64,000 bases of DNA from JAVBQO01 sp031548885 (GTDB lineage: Bacteria; Patescibacteriota; Saccharimonadia; Saccharimonadales; Saccharimonadaceae). Below are positions 50,301 through 58,540 of the stretch, piece after piece. Position 1 is the first letter of the stretch, and the number at the start of each line of letters is the position of its first letter. The translations under genes and the position numbers were made by a program. The stretch covers positions 211,235 through 275,234 of the forward strand of contig JAVBQO010000001.1 of assembly GCA_031548885.1 (NCBI GenBank), in the 5' to 3' direction. The notes under the pieces were generated by a model, which saw nothing but the letters and a program-made list of their open reading frames with translations, did not search any database and was not told where the DNA came from.

Positions 50301-51686
50301 TTAAGTTTCAGCAAAATCGCCCGGTTTCCACGACTGATCAAACGCCGGTTCGGTCGGCCCGTACAAACGCAAATATGTGAACCAGCCTTTGCCGGGAATC
50401 GTTTTGACCCAATGATTTTCGTCCACGCCCTCCGGCAATTCCGGCCCGAAATACAAATCCGTCGGCTCGGCTTGCTTGGCGTCGCGAAGCTCGACCAAAG
50501 ACCGCAGCGCGGCCTTGTCCTGATCCGTTGCAATTTGCGAACGCGTTTCCGGATCGTACACCGTTACCGACCAGAACAACTTCGCCGGAACAGGCTGCGG
50601 GATTGACAATTTATACGTTTTCGCGCCGTCCAAATATTCGCCATTCGCGTCGCGATGACCGAGCCAATAGAGCGATCCCGCGCCCATCGTGCGCAAAACC
50701 ATTTTCGGCGACATGCCGACGGCTTGCGAAAACCAACGATCGCGCGCCTCCAAATCATAGCTGCCCGGTGTTTCGAAATCGCCGTTTTGCCAAATCAGCG
50801 TCGCCCATTCCCATCGGCGATCAGCCCAAGTCTGCACATCGTCACGCGCCGACGCAAATCCCGAAACCAATAATTGATCGCGCCCGGTTTTCGCAGCCGT
50901 TTCCAGAATTTCGCGAACGTGATTTTGCGGCGCGAATGGTTTGCCTTTTTCGATTCCCAGCGCCGCCAGTTCGCCGTACATCGTGCGCCATTCGGCGATC
51001 GGTTCTTCCTCTTGCAAAACTTTGTGCAGTTTTTCCCAAAATCGCAAATTATATTCCCACTTTAGCGGCGTCACGTCGACGGATTTGTCGTTCGTGTGAT
51101 CAACGAATTTGAATTCGGGCGGATTTGCAGCTTGCGAAAGCGGATAAACTTTGACAGTTCTGATCGAATTCAATGCCGCGTTCATATCGCCGTCCATCGG
51201 TAGCGCACGCACGGCGATCAGAATGTAATTTGTTTTCGACTGGGCTGCGAAATATCCGTCCGGAACTTCGCCGTTGTAATTCGGCGGCAAAATCAGGTGC
51301 TTTCCACCATTGCCCGCGTCCGGCCCCGGCAATCCCAAATCGTGAACCCAGCCAAAATTGTGGTCGTCGATGATTCCCAGAAACAACCCTTTTGGCAAGT
51401 CAATCACCAGTGGTCCGGTTTCCGCCAAATTCACGACGCCGCCCATGTACGGCGTGTCGGAATTCCCCGTGAACAAGAGATGGTGCGGATACGTCGCCAT
51501 GATCAGCGCCGAGTTGTTGTCGGTAATGCCGGCGTCGCGGTTTCCTTGGAATGTCGCCTCCATCGACACAGTTGGATAGAAAAACTTGTATGCTGTTACT
51601 GCGCGTGCTAACAAACTATCGTTATTTGCCTGGACGGCGCCACCATATGTCGGGAACCCGTTTGCGAAATCGTAGTTGTGGATCAT
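50301..51686 (-). CDS. DUF1254/DUF1214-domain protein
   Basis: A 461-residue protein with an N-terminal DUF1254 domain (about 25-150; GNSDTPYMGGVVNL and GIIDDHNFGWVHDLG) and a C-terminal DUF1214 domain (about 340-455; SIPQPVPAKLFWSVTVYD and GPELPEGVDENHWVKT). The domains are strand-rich and found in proteobacteria and actinobacteria, often near lipid or hydrocarbon metabolism genes, with no proven activity. No signal peptide is evident. The ATG has a GGAGAAG site. It is upstream of the first alkylsulfatase gene and probably co-expressed with it. Confidence 0.88.
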   Translation of the reverse strand: MIHNYDFANGFPTYGGAVQANNDSLLARAVTAYKFFYPTVSMEATFQGNRDAGITDNNSALIMATYPHHLLFTGNSDTPYMGGVVNLAETGPLVIDLPKGLFLGIIDDHNFGWVHDLGLPGPDAGNGGKHLILPPNYNGEVPDGYFAAQSKTNYILIAVRALPMDGDMNAALNSIRTVKVYPLSQAANPPEFKFVDHTNDKSVDVTPLKWEYNLRFWEKLHKVLQEEEPIAEWRTMYGELAALGIEKGKPFAPQNHVREILETAAKTGRDQLLVSGFASARDDVQTWADRRWEWATLIWQNGDFETPGSYDLEARDRWFSQAVGMSPKMVLRTMGAGSLYWLGHRDANGEYLDGAKTYKLSIPQPVPAKLFWSVTVYDPETRSQIATDQDKAALRSLVELRDAKQAEPTDLYFGPELPEGVDENHWVKTIPGKGWFTYLRLYGPTEPAFDQSWKPGDFAET

Positions 51687-51809
51687 GTGCTTCTCCGCTT
51701 AGACTATGATTACAATTATATATGCTTGTGGTTATAAAATATATACTTTAAGTTGGATTATGCTTGTGTTATGATATTGCGAAGTATAAATATATTTTGC
51801 GAGAAATTT

Positions 51810-53255
51810 ATGAAAAAATTTTTAATCATAACATCATCCATCGCAGTGCTAGCGTTGGCAGCTTTTGCGATGCATGCGCCATCGACCAACGCTGCGCCGA
51901 CCGTCGCGCGACCGTGTGATTACGCCAATCCTGCTAGCGGAACGTATGCCGAAACGACATGTTGGATTGATTTTTCACAGGTTGATTTGACGCAGGCCGC
52001 TAGTACCAGTGGGTATCCGATGACACTGACGTTCGGCAGCGGCGCGTCGATTTCGTTTGTGGTCAAAACAAGCGGACCAACGTTGCAGCCGAGAACTGCG
52101 CCGTTTGATTCGGTCAGCTGGTACGGCGATTCATGGTACGCTGGAGTGGGTGGATCACCGGTGGCGTTTATGCCTGCAGGGGCGCCAACTAGCCGTCAGA
52201 TTCGTATCGAAAGCGTCATAGCACGCGACGCGGGCGGTAATGTTGTGAGCGGAAATTATGCGATGATTGGCGCGGACGCACGCGGCACTTATCCGAATGC
52301 GCAGACGATTTGGCGATCGAACCAGAATGTGAATTTGATGGACGGAGCAGACTGTCCGTTGCCGTTTTTCACTGGGAATGGTACGCCAAATTTGTATTGC
52401 GGCGGCACGAATCCGCCCAAGCACCCATTCGTGATTACGCAGAATCCGTCGTTCCTTGAGGCTGATATGCTTGTTTTGGGGGCCAATACGCAATTGGTCG
52501 CGTTTGGATTCACGACGTCGGCGGTGAGTGCTGGCGCGAGCTTTGCGGATCGTGCAAACGCCAGCGATTCAGCAGAAATTACGATCGCTGGTCCAGCTGG
52601 CGAACAGATTGCGACGGCATCAACTGGAACAGGATCGGCTACGATTTCTTCGCAAGCAGTTTTTGACGGATCGTATACTTTTTCGCAAACGGCAACGGCC
52701 GGTACGGATTTGACGCGGTATGACAAAATGTGGTCGTGCTCGGCGCAGACAACAATTTACGATTCTGGCGTCGGCGGATTTGTTTCGCAAACGGTCGATG
52801 TTACGCCGGTTGCGAATACTAGCAATTCTGTCGCGGTGTCGGCTAGCGTGGGTCAAACAATAAACTGTACGGTAACGAACACTCCGATTCCGACTGCGCC
52901 CGATGCACCAATAGATTTGACTGCAAATATAGGCGAAACGACGGCTGATTTGTCGTGGGACGCGCCGGCAGATGAGGGATATCCAGCTCCCATTACGGGC
53001 TATGCTGTGGAGTATAGCAGCGACGGCGGCGCGACGTGGACGACTTGGCCACAATCAGGCATGGCGACTGCGACCACGATTACGGGCTTGACTCAGGATA
53101 CACAGTACCAGTTCCGCGTGGCGGCGGTTAATGCGACGGGCACGGGCACGTTTGCGAATGCTAGCGGGCGGACTTTGGCGACGCCGGTCACGCCACCTTC
53201 TCCTGCTCCGACTCCAGTGAGTGTACCGATCGTGCCGAATACTGGGCGAAGGTAA
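51810..53255 (+). CDS. Secreted CshA/FN3-domain surface protein ending in PNTGRR
   Basis: A 481-residue exported protein: signal peptide (MKKFLIITSSIAVLALAAF then a small-residue region, cleavage near NA28), a large N-terminal domain resembling the CshA adhesin domain (about 35-260; Cys pairs at CDY and TTCW, then a W/G-rich core), a strand domain (about 260-370), a fibronectin type III domain (about 385-455; GYAVEYSSDGG and YQFRVAAVNATG) and a Pro/Thr-rich tail. The C-terminus is VPNTGRR and then stop. This looks like an LPxTG-type sortase signal without the usual hydrophobic segment. The ATG at 51810 is chosen for the signal peptide. Confidence 0.85.
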   Translation: MKKFLIITSSIAVLALAAFAMHAPSTNAAPTVARPCDYANPASGTYAETTCWIDFSQVDLTQAASTSGYPMTLTFGSGASISFVVKTSGPTLQPRTAPFDSVSWYGDSWYAGVGGSPVAFMPAGAPTSRQIRIESVIARDAGGNVVSGNYAMIGADARGTYPNAQTIWRSNQNVNLMDGADCPLPFFTGNGTPNLYCGGTNPPKHPFVITQNPSFLEADMLVLGANTQLVAFGFTTSAVSAGASFADRANASDSAEITIAGPAGEQIATASTGTGSATISSQAVFDGSYTFSQTATAGTDLTRYDKMWSCSAQTTIYDSGVGGFVSQTVDVTPVANTSNSVAVSASVGQTINCTVTNTPIPTAPDAPIDLTANIGETTADLSWDAPADEGYPAPITGYAVEYSSDGGATWTTWPQSGMATATTITGLTQDTQYQFRVAAVNATGTGTFANASGRTLATPVTPPSPAPTPVSVPIVPNTGRR

Positions 53256-53355
53256 GCACCTTGATTAAAAGCGGCCTCTGAGATAGATGCAGGCCGCCGC
53301 CAAACGCCAGCCGCACTCGAAAAAGTATTTTGCTTATGCTACAATAAGAATAGAC

Positions 53356-54048
53356 ATGAGGGAAAAACACAAAAAGTTCGTGGTGCTGTCTGTTGCTGTA
53401 GCTATTATTTCTGTATTCGTATCTGGCGCTAGACCATCAAACGTAGCGGCCGACGCGTCGCTGACTCAGTACACATATATCGACACCGTATCGCAGTTTG
53501 ACACCTCTACGCCGTTGCCGGTCGACGAGCGCGATCAATATGCGTACCGAGTTACCACTTTGCCGCTGCACGGAACAGTGATCCAGCCAGTCGCGTTCAT
53601 GCCCATTGTCAACTACACGCCCGACGCAGGATACGCCGGATCTGATAATTTTGTCGTCAAAGCCAGCCAAGGCAGCAGCGCGTTGCCAATCAATGTCACG
53701 ATGATCGTGGTCGGCCAGCCAGCGGCACGGCCTGACGCACGGACAACTTTTGAGAATAATCCTGTCGCGGTCGACATTCTCGCCAACGACACCGTCGGCG
53801 AAGGCAACAACCTTGTGATTTTCGGCCACACCCAGGGCGGTCACGGAGTCGTCCAGATTGGCAAAAACAACACACTAGTGTATATTCCTGCCGAAAACTA
53901 CGTCGGCACAGACACATTCACGTACACACTACAGGACATAACGGGCGCACTCGTTGGCCCCACAACAGTGACAATCACAGTCGAGGCAGCCGCACCAGCA
54001 ACAAATGCCGCCAGCGTGCCGACCGCACCAAATACCGGCCGGCGCTAG
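53356..54048 (+). CDS. Secreted cadherin/Ig-like surface protein ending in PNTGRR
   Basis: A 230-residue exported protein: signal sequence (basic start, hydrophobic VLSVAVAIISVFVSG), then two Ig/cadherin-like modules. The second (about 130-215) has the bacterial Ig/VCBS-type pattern with FENNPVAVDILANDTV and YIPAENYVGTDTFTYTL. The tail is Ala/Pro-rich and ends APNTGRR stop, the same six final residues as the gene upstream but with different codons. A TACAAT lies ten bases before the ATG at 53356. Probably a partner adhesin of the preceding gene. Confidence 0.82.
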   Translation: MREKHKKFVVLSVAVAIISVFVSGARPSNVAADASLTQYTYIDTVSQFDTSTPLPVDERDQYAYRVTTLPLHGTVIQPVAFMPIVNYTPDAGYAGSDNFVVKASQGSSALPINVTMIVVGQPAARPDARTTFENNPVAVDILANDTVGEGNNLVIFGHTQGGHGVVQIGKNNTLVYIPAENYVGTDTFTYTLQDITGALVGPTTVTITVEAAAPATNAASVPTAPNTGRR

Positions 54049-54095
54049 AATGTGTAGTACGCGAAATCGTCTTGTGCTATATTTTATATAAGCTT

Positions 54096-55355
54096 ATGAA
54101 TAAAACTTCGCAAAACCAAAACAAACCGCGCGGCGTCGAATGGTGGATGATCAGCAACGTGGCGGCGGGCGCAGCGACTGTGTCATTTCTGAATCTACTG
54201 GTTCCGCCGTTCATCGCGCAGACGACGGGCAGTGCGGCACGCGTCGGAATCGTTTTCGCAATTATGGCACTGACCGCTGTTATCGGGCCGATTGTCGGCA
54301 AATTCGCAGACAGAACCAATCGGCATCGCGTGATTTATTTTGCGTCGATTTTGGTAATGGCGGGCGCGTTTTTATTGCTAGCGTTAAACGCGGCGGCGGA
54401 TCGGTGGGCGCCGCTTTTCGCAATTATTTTGGGTGCGGCGTGGGCGGCTCAGGGTACGATCGGGCCAGCGTTTATCGTCGGCGGCGGGCTCTCGCAAAAG
54501 GTCGAAGCGCAGCAATTGACGAATTTCAATCTGGCGTATCCACTGGGGCAATTCATTGGTGCTGGCGTGGTTGTTGCGGCGCAACTGGCGGGCGCGTCGA
54601 CGGTGTGGATGTTTGTTATTGCGGCGATTTCGGTCGCGGCGATGGCGATGGCTAGTTGGCCGGGTTTGCGAAAACCGGAAATACGGTTGCGAACGGCGAT
54701 GGTGCGGGTTGCGAAAACTTCTGCGAAACAGACGGCTAGCAAAAAGTCTGCTGCGAAAGTTTCAATCGGTAAATTATTGGCATCATCGTTCGGCGCATTT
54801 TTGCTAGTCGTGCTGATCAGCTCAATCGGCAACAACGGTTTGACCAGCCAAATCGCGAACATCATGCCAAACGTTTACGGATTTTCGGCGGCGCAAACTT
54901 CGACTCTGTTGGGAATTTCGGGATTGTTAAACATCGGTGTGATTGTATGGGCGGGTTGGTGGCTGGGCAAGCGCGGCAGTTTGAGCGTTTATACGATCGG
55001 CACAGTGACGCGCGGCGCAGGCGCATTGTTGATGGCAATCATTGGCGCGATGACTTCACCGGTTTTGATCGTGGCGGCATTCGCGATGCTGATCACGTTC
55101 CAGGGCACGCCGATCCCGCGTTTGGCGGCGCCAGATTTGGCGACGAAATTATCCGGCGGCAGCGCGTCGGTTGCGAACGGATTATATTTCGCGGCGTCGG
55201 CGATCGGCGGAATCTTTGGGTCGCTGCTGTTCGGTTTTGGTGCGGATTGGTGGGGGTGGAATTCGCTGAATTGGATGGCGGCGGTGGCGGGAATTGGCGC
55301 TTCGATAATGCTATTTTTGGGTTTGCGAAAAAAGTCCGCGCGTTTCGCAAAGTAA
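54096..55355 (+). CDS. MFS transporter
   Basis: A 419-residue major facilitator with 12 membrane segments in two halves joined by a basic cytoplasmic loop (about 195-230, with repeated AKTSAKQTASKKSAAK). Motif A in the first loop is GKFADRTNRHRV. It resembles sugar-cation or uncharacterised actinobacterial MFS carriers. The ATG at 54096 fits the conserved start; TTATAT lies six bases upstream, again leaderless-like but weaker. It lies between the surface-protein pair and the second alkylsulfatase gene. Confidence 0.88.
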   Translation: MNKTSQNQNKPRGVEWWMISNVAAGAATVSFLNLLVPPFIAQTTGSAARVGIVFAIMALTAVIGPIVGKFADRTNRHRVIYFASILVMAGAFLLLALNAAADRWAPLFAIILGAAWAAQGTIGPAFIVGGGLSQKVEAQQLTNFNLAYPLGQFIGAGVVVAAQLAGASTVWMFVIAAISVAAMAMASWPGLRKPEIRLRTAMVRVAKTSAKQTASKKSAAKVSIGKLLASSFGAFLLVVLISSIGNNGLTSQIANIMPNVYGFSAAQTSTLLGISGLLNIGVIVWAGWWLGKRGSLSVYTIGTVTRGAGALLMAIIGAMTSPVLIVAAFAMLITFQGTPIPRLAAPDLATKLSGGSASVANGLYFAASAIGGIFGSLLFGFGADWWGWNSLNWMAAVAGIGASIMLFLGLRKKSARFAK

Positions 55356-55384
55356 AAATGCGCCCTTGATCGGACGCATTTTTT
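55354..55384 (+). terminator. Bidirectional terminator
   Basis: Eight-base-pair stem AAAATGCG/CGCATTTT with a 12-base loop, between convergent MFS and alkylsulfatase genes. Confidence 0.75.
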
Positions 55385-55397
55385 GGAGTAAATTTCC

Positions 55398-57347
55398 CTA
55401 TCGCAGGAAATCCAGGTATTTTTGTCCCGGGTTCGGCGCGATTAATTGGAAATTCAAATCGAACGTGTCGAGTAGACCCAAAAGCTTTCGCAAAACCGCA
55501 ACGTCGCCATCAGTCGAAACGTGATCGTCCGCCAAAATCTTGTCGGCCATTTGTGGCACGAACAGCAATTCCTTGACCAAGGCGCTCGGCGCAGTCACAG
55601 TCAGCGACGCCAAATTACCGCGCGTCGGCCGATAATGCAACACGTCGTTTTTCAACCAAACATTCCACGTCGTGTTCAAATCCGGCAAAACGAAATTGAT
55701 GGAAAGCTCGGCACCGTTCGATTTTTCGGCGTTCAAACGCACCGCCGTATAATCGAACGTCAAATCCATCGGCATGCCCATGACCGTATCGCGGCTGGCG
55801 GTAGCTTGGACGCGGCTCGGGGTTGGGTCGCGCAGTTCCTTCGCTGCGGACAGGAAAATGTTTCGCCACTGTGGTGCTTCAACCTGATAACCTAATTGCT
55901 CGTAAGCGTCAGCCTGCAGATCGCGTGCGACTTGGTTTGTCGGGTCGGCCCAAATAACCTTCGCGAGCAATTCCACCGCCCATCGGCAATCACCATTTTC
56001 GTGCGCGGCTTTCGCGTCGGCGATTATGTTTTCGACGCCGACCAATTTGACCCAACGTTTGGCCGATTCGGTCGGCGGCAACGGATACAGCGACGCTGGA
56101 TTGCCGTCCCAAAACCCGAGTTCTTTGTTGAAAACGGCTTTGACGTCGTGGTTCAACGATCCGTGATAATTGCGATTCCACCAACGCGTCGCTAGCGAAT
56201 CCGGCGCGGCTAGCATTTCGGCGATTTCCGTCGGCGCGTAACCGTGGTTCGCAAGTCGTAAAGTTTGGTCGTGCAAAAACTTGTACATGTCGCGTTGCGA
56301 TTCCATCATGTCGACCACGCGGTCGCGGCCAAACATTGGCCAGGTGTGCATGCCAAAATGGACCTCGACGTCGTGGCCGAACATGACCAATGCTTCGTCG
56401 ATGAATTTCGCAAAGTTCGCTGCATCGCGCGTCCTGGCACCACGTAGTGTTTGGATGTTGTGCAACGAATGGTTGACGTTTTCAGCGCAAGTTAACGCTT
56501 TGAATTGCGGCAACCAGATGTGCATTTCCAGAGGCGCTTCGGTGTCGGGCGCCATTTGGAACACGAAATCGACGCCGCCGAAATTGCGCGTTTCGCCCGT
56601 CGTCATGATTGAATCGGTCGGCTCCATATAGCTAATTGTTTGGTCGCCGCCCGACCACAGCGCGATTCCGTCGCCCGCTACGCCCGTTGGCGAAATCGGC
56701 AAAAATTCGCCGAACGCGTACGATGCGCGGCGTGCCATGGCGTTACCAGCCACGACGTTTTCGCCCAGCGCGTATTTGTTGAATTCGTCGATCGTTCCCG
56801 GCGCTGCGATGACAACTTTGCCGGATTTGACGTCGTCGGCGCTGACCAAACCGGCCACGCCGCCGTAATGGTCGATGTGCGTGTGGGTGTAAATCACGGC
56901 GACAATCGGTTTGTCGGACACGTGCTTTGTAAAGAGATCCTTGCCGACACGCGCGTCCTCGACCGACGAACCGCAATCGATAATTGTCACGCCAGTCGGC
57001 CCATCGACGAATGTCACGTTCGCGATGTTACCGTTTCGGAACTGATACACACCGTCGCAAACTTTGTACAATCCAGCGTTCAAATCCAATTGAGTTTGAC
57101 GCCACAACGACGGATTGACCGTGTCAGGTGCCGTTTTGCCATCGGCCATTTGTGCGAACGGCGGAATATTCCACGACGGCGTACCGTTCGGTGTCGCGCC
57201 AGGCGTTTCGCCACTATTTGGCAGTGGCGCAATGAAACCTTTGGCCGCGTCCTCGAAATCCTGTTTGTTTGCGAAATCTAACCAATTCTGATATTTTTGA
57301 TGAATTTCTTTCGTGAACCGGCTCGCCGATTTTGGCTGTTGTGCCAT
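55398..57347 (-). CDS. SdsA-type alkylsulfatase-like metallo-beta-lactamase-fold protein, copy 2
   Basis: A 649-residue paralogue of the protein at 48.4 kb, with the same order: NPSLWRQTQL and GLYKVCDGVYQ, metal motif THTHIDHYGG, ALTCAENVNHSLHN, dimerisation region (MYKFLHDQTLRLANHG, LGFWDGNPASLYPL) and SCP2-like C-terminus. Identity is roughly 45% by eye, so the duplication is old or the copies were acquired separately. The ATG at 57347 has GGAGGG seven bases upstream and a TATACT promoter; no signal peptide is present. Two such enzymes in a reduced genome are unexpected. Substrates could be alkyl sulfates or other sulfate or phosphate esters. Confidence 0.9.
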   Translation of the reverse strand: MAQQPKSASRFTKEIHQKYQNWLDFANKQDFEDAAKGFIAPLPNSGETPGATPNGTPSWNIPPFAQMADGKTAPDTVNPSLWRQTQLDLNAGLYKVCDGVYQFRNGNIANVTFVDGPTGVTIIDCGSSVEDARVGKDLFTKHVSDKPIVAVIYTHTHIDHYGGVAGLVSADDVKSGKVVIAAPGTIDEFNKYALGENVVAGNAMARRASYAFGEFLPISPTGVAGDGIALWSGGDQTISYMEPTDSIMTTGETRNFGGVDFVFQMAPDTEAPLEMHIWLPQFKALTCAENVNHSLHNIQTLRGARTRDAANFAKFIDEALVMFGHDVEVHFGMHTWPMFGRDRVVDMMESQRDMYKFLHDQTLRLANHGYAPTEIAEMLAAPDSLATRWWNRNYHGSLNHDVKAVFNKELGFWDGNPASLYPLPPTESAKRWVKLVGVENIIADAKAAHENGDCRWAVELLAKVIWADPTNQVARDLQADAYEQLGYQVEAPQWRNIFLSAAKELRDPTPSRVQATASRDTVMGMPMDLTFDYTAVRLNAEKSNGAELSINFVLPDLNTTWNVWLKNDVLHYRPTRGNLASLTVTAPSALVKELLFVPQMADKILADDHVSTDGDVAVLRKLLGLLDTFDLNFQLIAPNPGQKYLDFLR

Positions 57348-57375
57348 ATATTTGCCCTCCCTAATTGCTGCAATA

Positions 57376-57404
57376 AGTATACCTTGTTCTGCACATTTTG
57401 TCAC
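57376..57404 (-). promoter_or_regulatory. Promoter of alkylsulfatase copy 2
   Basis: GTGACA (57404-57399), exactly 17 bases, TATACT (57381-57376) on the minus strand; leader about 30 bases. Confidence 0.65.
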
Positions 57405-57417
57405 ATTTTCCGCGGCA

Positions 57418-57449
57418 CAAAAAATCCGCTCGTAATCGGAGCGGATTTT
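57418..57449 (-). terminator. Orphan terminator upstream of alkylsulfatase copy 2
   Basis: Perfect 11-base-pair stem AAAATCCGCTC/GAGCGGATTTT followed by GATTTTTTGTG. No gene on the minus strand ends here, so it probably ends a small RNA. Confidence 0.7.
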
Positions 57450-57535
57450 GCTGTTGCGCGCCCACCCGGGGCGGGCCAATGTTTGTTTTTCGCAAAAGGT
57501 TTTCGCCCCTTTGCGCACCAGCTAGCTCCAATTTA
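57418..57535 (-). ncRNA. Candidate small RNA ending at the orphan terminator
   Basis: Upstream of the orphan terminator on the minus strand are TATGCT (about 57542-57537), a paired AAAGGGGCGAAAACCTTT segment (57493-57510) and a second GC hairpin GCCCGCC/GGTGGGC (57461-57478). The only start codon nearby gives a four-residue ORF. A transcript of about 115 bases is possible. The evidence is the terminator plus the two stems only. Confidence 0.3.
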
Positions 57536-57695
57536 GCATAATCGTGATAAAAAATCTAGCTTTTTCGCAAAAACTGTGATTAAATTATGGTACATCAGAG
57601 AATGTATTAGGATCGAAATGTGCGAAAACGTCAGTTATTCCACCGGTACGAAACAGGTCGACTCATGATGGAATAGCATAACGAGGACGTTATAG
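57536..57695 (+). other. Long upstream region of the RRM gene
   Basis: About 160 bases without an ORF ahead of the RRM protein gene. It carries two copies of the dispersed motif, an A/T-rich stretch around 57570-57600 where the promoter probably lies, and CGAGGACG before the ATG. A leader of 80-120 bases is likely, long for this genome. Confidence 0.4.
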
Positions 57696-58010
57696 ATGAA
57701 AAAACTATTTGTAGGCAGCCTTGCATGGGCAACGAACGACGACTCTTTGCGCGAATTTTTCGCACAATTTGGTAACGTTATTTCGGCTCGTGTTGTAACC
57801 GAACGCGACAGTGGTCGCTCACGCGGTTTTGGTTTCGTCGAAATGGAAGACGCCGACGCTGACAAAGCTATCGCTGAAGGCAACGAGAAAGAACTTGACG
57901 GTCGTCAAATCACCGTCAACGAAGCTCGCCCACGCGAAGACAAACCGCGCGGCGACTACGGTGGCGATCGCGGCAACGGCGGCGGTTCGTTCCGCCAACG
58001 CAGCTGGTAA
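57696..58010 (+). CDS. RRM-type RNA-binding protein with glycine-rich tail
   Basis: A 104-residue protein made of one RNA-recognition motif and a short Gly/Arg-rich tail. RNP2 is LFVGSLAW (residues 4-11) and RNP1 is RSRGFGFVEM (about 43-52); the aromatic residues that stack on RNA are kept. Such proteins are typical of cyanobacteria, where they are cold-induced RNA chaperones, and of some CPR lineages. GAGGACG precedes the ATG. It is a single-gene unit with a long leader and a strong terminator, so it may be regulated post-transcriptionally. Confidence 0.93.
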   Translation: MKKLFVGSLAWATNDDSLREFFAQFGNVISARVVTERDSGRSRGFGFVEMEDADADKAIAEGNEKELDGRQITVNEARPREDKPRGDYGGDRGNGGGSFRQRSW

Positions 58011-58030
58011 TTTTACCTTTTGCGAAAAAG

Positions 58031-58055
58031 CTCCCGGAAATCCGGGAGTTTTTGT
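58031..58055 (+). terminator. Intrinsic terminator of the RRM gene
   Basis: Perfect eight-base-pair stem CTCCCGGA/TCCGGGAG, two-base loop, then TTTTTG. Confidence 0.85.
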
Positions 58056-58066
58056 TTCACAATTTT

Positions 58067-58480
58067 TTAGTTAGTTGGCGTAGAGGTTGGAATTTCGAAA
58101 TCTGACGGATCGAGTCGACCATCAGTGCAAGCTGGGTGATTTGGCGAACGCTCGATCGAGCCGCCCATACCCTTATCGGAATGCCCCTCGATTGCAATTA
58201 CGTCAACCAAATCAGTGCCGTTGCATGAGCTTTTCACGAGCGTATCATAATCAGCTCCCGTACTTGATCCATAAATAGTCAACATTTGACCATCATCCGT
58301 AAACGTTCGCTCTATTTCCGACACGATAGTTCTGCCATCTATTTCTACTTCGTTTTTCGGAGTTCCGCTAGGCTGCCCGCTAGCGTCAGAATTACACCCC
58401 GACAACGCCAATCCGCCTACTAGCGCAATCGCAGTCACGCTAACCCACCGCCTTTCACTAAATTTGATCCGCTCGGCCAT
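58067..58480 (-). CDS. Probable lipoprotein, unknown
   Basis: A 137-residue protein with a type II signal peptide: basic start, hydrophobic VTAIALVGGLAL and lipobox LSGC at about residues 26-29, so Cys would be lipidated after cleavage. The mature part is acidic with two more Cys residues. No family is recognised. The ATG at 58480 has an AAGGAG site. No TTTCGCA heptamer was seen inside the gene. It is convergent with the RRM gene. Confidence 0.75.
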   Translation of the reverse strand: MAERIKFSERRWVSVTAIALVGGLALSGCNSDASGQPSGTPKNEVEIDGRTIVSEIERTFTDDGQMLTIYGSSTGADYDTLVKSSCNGTDLVDVIAIEGHSDKGMGGSIERSPNHPACTDGRLDPSDFEIPTSTPTN

Positions 58481-58540
58481 AAGTCTCCTTCGTTTCAACC
58501 ATTTTATTCGCACAAATTCGTTTTCGCAAGCATAGGCATT

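Noticed and set aside
50264..50533. N-terminal extension of the first alkylsulfatase gene
   Set aside because: The extension overlaps the DUF1254 gene, has non-conserved composition, and the ATG at 50263 has a strong ribosome site.
53256..53290. Hidden hydrophobic tail after PNTGRR by frameshift
   Set aside because: Both other frames after the motif lack a hydrophobic run, and the second gene independently ends the same way.
57348..57518. N-terminal extension of the second alkylsulfatase gene
   Set aside because: It would translate through a terminator and the TATACT promoter; the ATG at 57347 has GGAGGG.
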